Of a DNA stretch of 24,479 nucleotides, positions 1 through 9,000 are shown piece after piece. Positions within the stretch are counted from its first letter, which is position 1; each line of letters begins with the position of its first letter. Source of the DNA: Verrucomicrobia bacterium UBA1731 (GTDB lineage: Bacteria; Verrucomicrobiota; Kiritimatiellia; RFP12; UBA1067); assembly GCA_002317575.1 (NCBI GenBank), contig DCIH01000093.1, positions 1 to 24,479 of the forward strand, read 5' to 3'. The notes below the pieces were generated by a model. The model did not search any database, was not told the origin of the DNA, and saw nothing but the letters and a program-made list of their open reading frames with translations. The position numbers were made by a program, and so were the translations under genes.

Positions 1-3000
1 CGTACGGAGCGGCCATTGGCGGCGGCCGGAATGGTCAGGGTTCGCATATCCATATCAATGGTGGCACGATTACCGCCAACGGAGGATCCTACAACGCCTC
101 CGCTATAGGCAATGGCGACAATGCTTCCGCAGCGGCTTCTGATGTTACGTTCGGCGAAACGCGCGAAGTGAAGGCCGGCAGCTACTCGTCGCCGACCACG
201 GTCATTCCGTTCGATAAGGATGAAGACCTTGCGAAGGCCTTGAACGGCAAGCGCTATGCTACGATTGGTATGTGCTTGGACTATACGCTTGTTCTCTCCG
301 AAGGCGCAACTTACAAGTCGTATGACGGCGGCGAAACGCTGGGCGATGCGGTGACGGTGCCCGGGATTACCTATGCAAACAACACCTGGGGGTTGACCAA
401 CGCCTACTTCGTCACGACGGCGTCGGTGGCGATGGTCGTCAAGGACGATGCGGTCTTTGCGCTCTCGGGTCTGAACCTGTTCCGCAGTTGCGCGGTCGCA
501 AGCGGCGACACGTACGGCGTCAAGTTCGCGGGAACGATTGTCCTGAACGGCGTCTTCGGTGATTCGTTCGTTGCCCGCGCGGGTGCGACGCCGGGCAATA
601 CGAACGCCGTGTATGCGGCATCCGAGCCGACGCTCGCGGAAGGCATGCAGGTGCTGTCCGAGTCCGGGGACGAGCTCGCGTATTCGGACAACGTCTACAA
701 GCAAGGCGGCAATTCCGTGGCGAAGGCGAGTTTCGCCGTTCCGCTCACTTATCTCGATTACGTGGACGGCAAGTTCGTCAAGAAGAATTGCCCGTCTGCC
801 ACCGAGGTCATGAACGGAGGGAACACCGTCTGGGGCGCGGTCGGACAGACGAACTGGTATGTTGTCACCGGCACGAAGAATATTACGGGGTATGTGCAGG
901 TTCTCGGCGATGTGCGCCTTATTCTCGTGGACGGATGCAAGCTGACGTCCAAAACTATCTTGGTGTCGAATGACAATCCCGAGGTGCCAGTGAACACGTT
1001 CACCCTTTACGCCCAGTCGGAAAGCGACGGCAAGGGCGAACTCGTCGCCAATGCGTATCAATATTACTATGCCGGTATTGGTGGATGTAACTATAAGAAT
1101 GGATCACATATTACAATCAACGGCGGGAAAATCACGGCCAACGGTGGTTCTTCTGCGTCCGGAATCGGTGGCGGCAATCAGGGTGGAGGATTCCATATCA
1201 CAATCAATGGCGGCAATGTTTCTGCGAGCAGCGAATATGAAGGTGCCGGCATTGGCGGCGGCTCTTATGGCGCGGCTTCTTATATCACAATCAATGGCGG
1301 CAACATCACGGCAAGAGGAGACCTTCCTCATAGTGGCGCCGGCATCGGCGGCGGTTTTTACGGCACGGCTTCGCATATTACGATCAACGGCGGAACCATC
1401 GACACCTATGGCGGCGGTGCCGGTATCGGCGGCGGCGGATGGAATCAGACTACCGTGACCGACATCGCAATTCACGGTGGTAATGTGACGGCTGTCTCGG
1501 CTTATTCGTCCGGTATCGGTGCCGGATTTGACGCCTCGGTCGATGGAATTGTGATTGACGGCGGCGTTGTTCATGCTACCGCCGCCAGCGGATCGGTAGG
1601 CGCCGGTATCGGCTCCGGACGTTACAAGAGTGCCTTCAACATCTATATTTCCGGTGGAACGGTTACGGCTATCGGTGGTACAGAGCAGTCGGCGGCGGGT
1701 ATCGGCGGCGGCTACCAGGGAGGCGCCTCGAATATCGTGATTACCGCTGGTTCTGTGACGGCGACGGGCGCTTCGGGCGCATCCGCTATCGGCGCAGGTT
1801 ATCAAGCGTCGGCGAAGTATATCAAGATACTCGGCGGCAACGTCACGGCGAACGGCGGTCAGTATGCGGCCGGCATTGGCAATGGTAGCAATGCGTCGAC
1901 TGATTCGACGAACATCATTGTCGGCGCCAGGATGGTGGTGAGGGGTGATCTCAATGTCAATCCGCCGACAACGCTCATCATGCACGACGGCGAAGCGGAT
2001 ATTTCTCGCGCCATTGACTTCCGCACTGATTATTCCAAGAGCAAGCGCTATATCACGGCGAAGGAGATGTACGAGTATACGCTTGTCTTGAATACGGACG
2101 GCAAAACCTACAGCTCCTACGACGGTGGTTCGACGCTGAGCAATGCGGTTTCCATCGCGGGACTCTCTTATGCGGACGGCACCTGGACGATGAGCAGCTC
2201 CGATTTCATTACGACGGCTGCGGTCGCCGTGGTGGTGAAGGGAGACATTACGCTCGCTGTCACCGGACAGAATGTGATTCAGGGCGGGGATGTGCCGACA
2301 GGCGACACCTATGGCATCAAGTTCACCGGCGCGGCGACGATCGACATGGCGTATCCGAATCAGCTTACCGTCAAGCCGGGTGCGACCGGTTCCGGGACGA
2401 AGTACGGCATCTACGCCGCGACCGAGCCTGATCTCGGTTCGGCGAAGGTTGCGGATAGCGATGGCAACATGGCGTCCTTCAAGGACAATACGTATCGCGA
2501 TGGCAACGACAATCCGGTTTCGGCGCTTTTCGTGTCCGTACCGATGACCTACGAGGATTACGTGGACGGCAAGTTCGTGACGAAGGTCTGCCCGACGTTC
2601 ACGCAACTCGCGAGCTCGAGCGAATACACGTATCTCGGTGAGCCCGGCAAGACGAATTGGTATGTTGTCATCGGCACGGTTAATTACAACCCCGGCGTGG
2701 CCTTGAGGGGCGATGTCCGCTTGATTCTCACGGATGGATCCCGTCTGACGGCTGTTGGCGGGAATTATGTTGCCGGTCTCGGCTTTTACGCGGACAACGC
2801 CTCGTTGACCGTCTACGGTCAGTCCGCCGGTACCGGTGAGCTGCTGGCGACCGGTGCAAGCTCGGTCGGAGACAGCGCTGGCATCGGTGGGTCGAGTGCC
2901 TACCCCTATTCGGGCTCCATAACCATTAACGGCGGCCGGGTGACGGCGACGGGTACCGAAGGATCGCCCGGTATCGGTCCTTGTGATGTGTCCTCTTGTA

Positions 3001-6000
3001 CGATCAACATAACCATTAACGGCGGCACGGTCGTTGCGAACGGCAGTTATGCCGATCCGGGCATCAGCTGCGGAAACGGCGGAAGGATCGAGATCAACGG
3101 CGGCAACGTAACGGCTAACGGCGGTTATTATTCATCCGCCTATGCCGGCCCCGGCATAGGCGGCGGATACGAAGAGTGCCCGGCCGAGATCGTGATCAAT
3201 GGCGGTACGGTCAACGCCAATGGCGGAAACAGCAATGTCGCAGGTATCGGCTATGGTGCCGCGTACAGCGATCACAGCATCGTCAAGGTCAGTGACGAAC
3301 TGGCGGTCCAGGCCGACACGGTGACGCCTCCGGTCGCTACCGTTCCGCATGCGAGCGATGAAGACATCGCTGCGGCATTGGCGGGCAAGCGCTACGTCGT
3401 CATCAAGGAACTTCCCGGCTATACGCTCGTGCTGACGAATCATCTGGTGTACAAGTCCTGGGATGGCGGCGCGACGCTGGGCGACATCGTTACTGTGGAC
3501 GGCCTCGGATATTTCAACGAAGGCGGCTTCAGTTTGTGGCTGATGAACGGCTTCAATTTCGCGACGACCGCGGCGGTTGCGATGGTCGTCAAGGACGCTG
3601 GCGACGTCTGGGTCAACGGCACCTGCTCCCTCAAGGGCGGTGCGGCGGCGGACACCATCGGTCTCATGGTCGATCAGAATGTCAATCTGATCGGTCGCGG
3701 CAAGCTCTCGGTCACGGCTGGCAATGCGACAACGGGCGACAGCTGCGGCGTCAGCGGCGTCGGCAAGGCGCTCGTCGTTTCCAATATCACGCTCGTCGCG
3801 ACGGCATCGGGCGACGGCTCGTCCGCTATCGGCGTGAATGTAAGCGACCTCGCGATCAACGGCTACGGACGCATCAACGTCAGCGCCACGGGCAACGCGA
3901 CGTCCCTCAAGGGCATCACGGCCGACAATGAGCCGAGTTCCGACACATCGGTCATCGCCATCGATTCCGAGAAGAACGAACTGACCTTCTCGTCCGGAAC
4001 GTATGTGGATGGCGATGCGAACGTCGCCGCGTCCGTCAACCTCAAGACGCCTATGCGCGAAGTGATCAGCGAACGGGTCGTCGTCGCGTCCGGTTCGACC
4101 GTTGAACTTGAGGAAGAGGCCTCTTATGAGTGCCCGTGGAGCGAATACGGTGGCGCGGTGTACGTTGACTATAATGCGAATGTCACTGCCAGAAACGATG
4201 CCTTTGTCGGCAACCAGGCCGACTACGGCGGTGCCGCATACATCCAGGGTTCGACAACCTTTGAAGGTGAGACGCTCTTCGCCACGAACAGCGCCAAGGC
4301 CGGCGGCGCATTGTATTTGTATAATACCACCGTCTATTTCAAGGGCGAAACGACATTCGACGGTAATACCTCCACGGATTATCCCAGCGGTGCCGTTTAC
4401 AGTTACGAATGCTCGGTGTATCTGCAGAATGAGGTCACACTCGTCTCGCCGACCGATTTGTACTACAACCATTGTAGCGGCGTCTTGATCTGGGATCTGA
4501 CGAGCGAAGTCCCCGGTAAGTTCAATGGTTTCGAAAAGATCATCAACGATGGCGGATATCTTGAAATCGTCGTCAGCAACCATCAGGAGATTGCCGAATA
4601 CGTCATTGCGACGGGCGACTTCACCGATCTCACCGGCAAGAACGATTTCTACCTCGATCGCGCCGGTCACGGGTCCGAGCTTCAGATCGGCGGCGAGCCG
4701 GTCGCGTCCGGCGACCGCTTCTACCAGCTTGTCGTCGAGGATGACGAGCTGGTCCTCAAGGTGACGGAGAATCCGAATCCGATTCCCGATCCGGTGGATT
4801 ACTACATCTATCTGTGTGAGGGGCAGGCGTACACCAACAATGTGCTGGCGGCGTCGATTCCCGGCCTTACCTATGAAGGCGACACCTGGGTGATGAGCAA
4901 CTTCGTCTTCACGTCCACCGTCCCGTATCCTATCTGTTTCTATGACGCCAACACGACGATCAAGGTGGTCGGGACGAACGAAATCAGCTGTACCGACTCT
5001 TCGTACACCACATACGGATTGTACTTTGAATACGGCGGCGTGATTACCGGTTCCGGAAAACTTACGGTCACGGCCGGCAAGGCAACGGGCAGCAATGCGA
5101 GCAGCTACGGCATCTATGGCGAAGATGATTACAGCCTCGTGATCAGCGGATCTGACTTGGAGGTCGTTTGCTCCGCCGATGCGGCATCGCGTTTGTCGGC
5201 AGGGCTTTACGCTGGTCATCTGACGGTGGCGGACGCCAAGGTGACGGCGGTCGGCAAGTCGGGCCAGAGCTGGACATGTGGCGTGTATAACGACGATAAC
5301 ATTGCGGTTTCGGTAACTGGCAAGGGTGAGATTACGTGCAAGGCCAGCGATTCCGAATATAATTACGGATTTTACGGCTGCACACCGAATGTGTCTGCCA
5401 CGGACCTTTCGGGCAATCCGCTGGTTTACAATTACGACTGGTGGTCGTTCCTGGACGCCAATTCGCAGCTCGCCCCCGTTGTCGTGATGACCAAGCCCAT
5501 TCGTATCGTCGTGCCGGAAGGTCAGACGGTAGACCTTGAGGCCAATGAGGTTCTCAAGGGTCAGTCCGGCGAATATGGCGGTGCAGTCTACGTCCCGGCG
5601 GAAGCTGCCGCGAACGCCCATACGAATTCCTTTGTCGGCAATACGGCGAGCGAATGGGGCGGCGCGGTGTCCGTCAGCGGCGTGATGACATTTGAAGGTG
5701 AGACGACATTCCGCACCAACAGTGCCAGGTACGGCGGTGCGCTCATCAACAACGGTATCGTCTACTTCAAGGGCGAGACGCTCTTCGACGGAAACACCTC
5801 GAGCGCGGATGGAAATTACAGCGGTGCGATCTACAACTACGGCACCATCTATTTCCAGAACGAGATTACGCTCAACTCCGATACCGATGGCCTGTACAAC
5901 GAGAATGGCGACGGTTATCTCGTTTGGGACATGACGAGCGAGACGACGGGCGTTCTCAACGGTTACGAGCATCTGTGCAACGACAGCGGCTATCTCAACA

Positions 6001-9000
6001 TCCTCGTCAGCAACAATCAGGAGATTGCTGATTATGTTATCGCGACGGGCGATCTGACGAATCTCGCCGGCAAGGACATGTTTACCGTCATGCACGACAG
6101 CGTCGCCGTGGCGGTGACGGTCGGTGGTGAGCCGGTCCAGGACGGGACGCGGACGTATCAGCTCGTGGTGAGCGGAAACGACCTCGTGCTGGAGGTGGCG
6201 GAGTACACGCCGCCGTCCGACCGCTGCATCGTCACCTACGATGCGCAGGGCGGACAGTTCACGGGCGGATTCAGCGTCACGAACATCGAGACCGTGTTCG
6301 CCGCTGGTTATGTGCTGCCCGCGTCGCCGACGCGCGAAGGCGGAGAGTTCCTCGGTTGGTTCTACGGCAACACCAACAATGCGCCGAAGATCAGCGCGGG
6401 CGATACGCTCTTCCGCCAGGTCAATCATACGATCTACGCGAAGTGGAACGTTAAGATCGACGGAGAGGACTACATCGTCTGGAATCGTAGTGAGGTTCCG
6501 ACCGCGCCCGGCAAGTACATCCTTGACCGCGACCTCGTCCTCACGTCCGACTGGAACATCAGCAGCAATGTGGTGATCGCACCGAACGGCTATTCAATCA
6601 ATGCCGGCACCTATGACATCGTGACCGGTGCGGATCCGGAAGATCGGCTTAATATCGTCATCGCCTGTCCGGAAGACATGGCGACCATGAACAGCGTTCC
6701 GGCCGCGCATCAGACCTGGCAGATCGTCATGGATCTCGAGCTTGAGGAGTCCGTGCTGATCCAGGGACACGATCTCGTGATCGAGGGCAATGGGCATTCG
6801 ATCACTGGAGCCGAAGGCGCCGCAACTACGCCGCAGCAGGGTGGACAGATGTTCGTCCTGGTGTCGGGTTCCGACGAGGCGCTCAACAAGGTGAGCTTCG
6901 TCGACGTCGAGCTCGTCGGTTCGGATCGATTCCGTAACGTGATTACGGTCTATAACGGCGACCAGACGGAAAACCGTCTCGGCATGGACTTGACGTTCGC
7001 CGATGTCGAAATCGACCATACGCACTGCGCTGTGGACGGTGGTGCACCCGTCGTGGTCTACGGTTCCGATGTGACCGTATGCGGCGATTTCAAGGTCACC
7101 ACGGGTACGGGATCCTGGGCGGCGGTTCTGTTGGACGCCGGCCCGACCAACGCCACGATGACCTTCACCGCCGATGCGTCGGTTTCGATTACGGACGGCC
7201 GCACGAGTGCGGTCAAGGCCAACAATCCGCTGTACATGTTCGTCAACAACGGCGATCATGACGCGGCGCTTTCCGGCGACTATGTCACGGAGAAGTTGAT
7301 CGCGGTTGCGAACATTGGCTATGATCTCAAGACGATCGAGCCTACCGGGGTCATGATCAATGGCATAGACATCGCGCGTGGCTATGGTCCCGGTTGGACC
7401 TATGTGGCGCCATCGTCGCCCTACACGCAGGGCACGCTGACCTTCACCGGCCCTGCGGTAGCCGGTGCCCCGACCGTCCTGAGCGGTGACCTCGGCAACA
7501 TCGCGATCGTCGTGAACGGTGCGTTCGTTGCGCCAGAGGCGCTCGTCTTCAATAACGTGACGAATGATGTCTCGTCCGTGTCGGGGGCGGTCGCATTGAA
7601 GTTGAATGCTACCGCCAACATCTTGCTATACGGGAGCAACCTGTTCCGCTCCGGTGACAACCACTCGGCGATCGAGGTTGACGGCGCAACGACGGAGGTC
7701 GTCATCTCCGGTGACGGTTCCGTGAATCTCGTGAACGGCAGCGCCAGCGTCGCGTTGCCCGGTATCTCGGACCGCAAGAGCTTCCCGGCGGAGTCCGACT
7801 ACGGAACGTGTACGATTCTCGGCGGCACCTACAACAGCGCCGTGGATCCGAAGACGTACATCGGCGCGGTGAACCTTGAGGGCTTCTCCAATGGCGACGG
7901 TACTTGGACGGTCAAGGCGTATTACACGGTGACGCTTGATCCTGCCACCGGTGCTGCGGTCTCAACGGTCCGCACGCCTCAGGGCGAGGTGCTGGTGAAG
8001 CCGGCCGATCCGGTGAACGCCGATCTGACGAAGGCCTTCGGCGGCTGGACGAAGAACTCTTCGCCCTATGACTTCACGCAGCCGGTCATGTCTGACATGA
8101 AGCTCGTAGCCGCTTGGACTGCGGCCTCCGCGAAGGTCGTCGATGCGGATGGCAATGCCGTCGGTGCCAAGGACTTCGCCGACGCCAACGAGAAGGCCAA
8201 GCCCGGTAGCACGATCGTTGTCGAGAACGAGATGGTTTCCGGCACGATCATCGGTCGTCAGCTGATCGTCGAGGCCGGCACTGGTGCCAATGTTTCCGCT
8301 CTGGTTGCCGACGCAGGAAAGGGACTTGTCAAGGCCGCGTCTGGCGCACTCGTCCTTATCGGCACGAACATCAACGGCAGGGCGGTCGTGACAACCGGCA
8401 GCGTCGAGCCGATCCAGACGAACGAGCTCGCTGACGTCAAAGTCGAGCACCGTTTGATCGTCTCCAACCTGGTGGCTTTCGCCAAGGTCGAGGACGCGCT
8501 CGAGATCCTCAATCCGTCCGTGCTCGATGAAGCGGTCGCCGCGGCTTCTGCCGCCGACGCGCTGATCGCCGAAGTGACGGTCAAGGTGGAGCCGGTCGGA
8601 GTCGAAACCAACAAAGCCGCCGCGATTGCCGCGATGACGGTGGACGTCACGCCGGTGCTCGAGGTGTTCAGCGTGACCAACGGCGTGAAGACCAAGATGG
8701 AGGGCGCTCCCGCGCTTGAGCTCAGTGGCCGGCCGCTGACGATCACGCTTGACGTGGGTGGGCTTGGGTCCGTTCCCGTGGCCGCAATCCACACTTGCTC
8801 CGACGGCCGCAGGGATTGTTACTACGCCGCGTCCGATGTCCGCGCCTACGAACCGGGCAACCGCGTGTTCACCTACGACGCCGTCGCGAAGACGATGTCG
8901 TTCGAGATGTCCGAGTTCTCGCCGGTGATGATCGTGCTCGACGCGGGTGCACTCGAATCCAATGTGTCGATTGACGCGATGGGCGGCACGTTCGCTGGCA

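Noticed and set aside
168..170. GTG as the start of the giant protein
   Set aside because: The frame is open upstream to the window edge and that part already encodes an INGG/GIGNG repeat, so the GTG is an internal Val codon.
1104..2606. 500-codon minus-strand frame opposite the INGG array
   Set aside because: The periodic composition is inherited from the sense repeats, with no independent start signal or family.
1107..3258. CRISPR-like periodicity
   Set aside because: The repeats are degenerate at DNA level, in frame and conserved as protein motifs, without uniform spacers.
3132..6428. Long minus-strand open frame (1098 codons) opposite the giant gene
   Set aside because: The translation is Arg/His/Asp-rich with no recognisable domain, while the sense strand has clear repeat motifs; it is a by-product of the GC-skewed codons.
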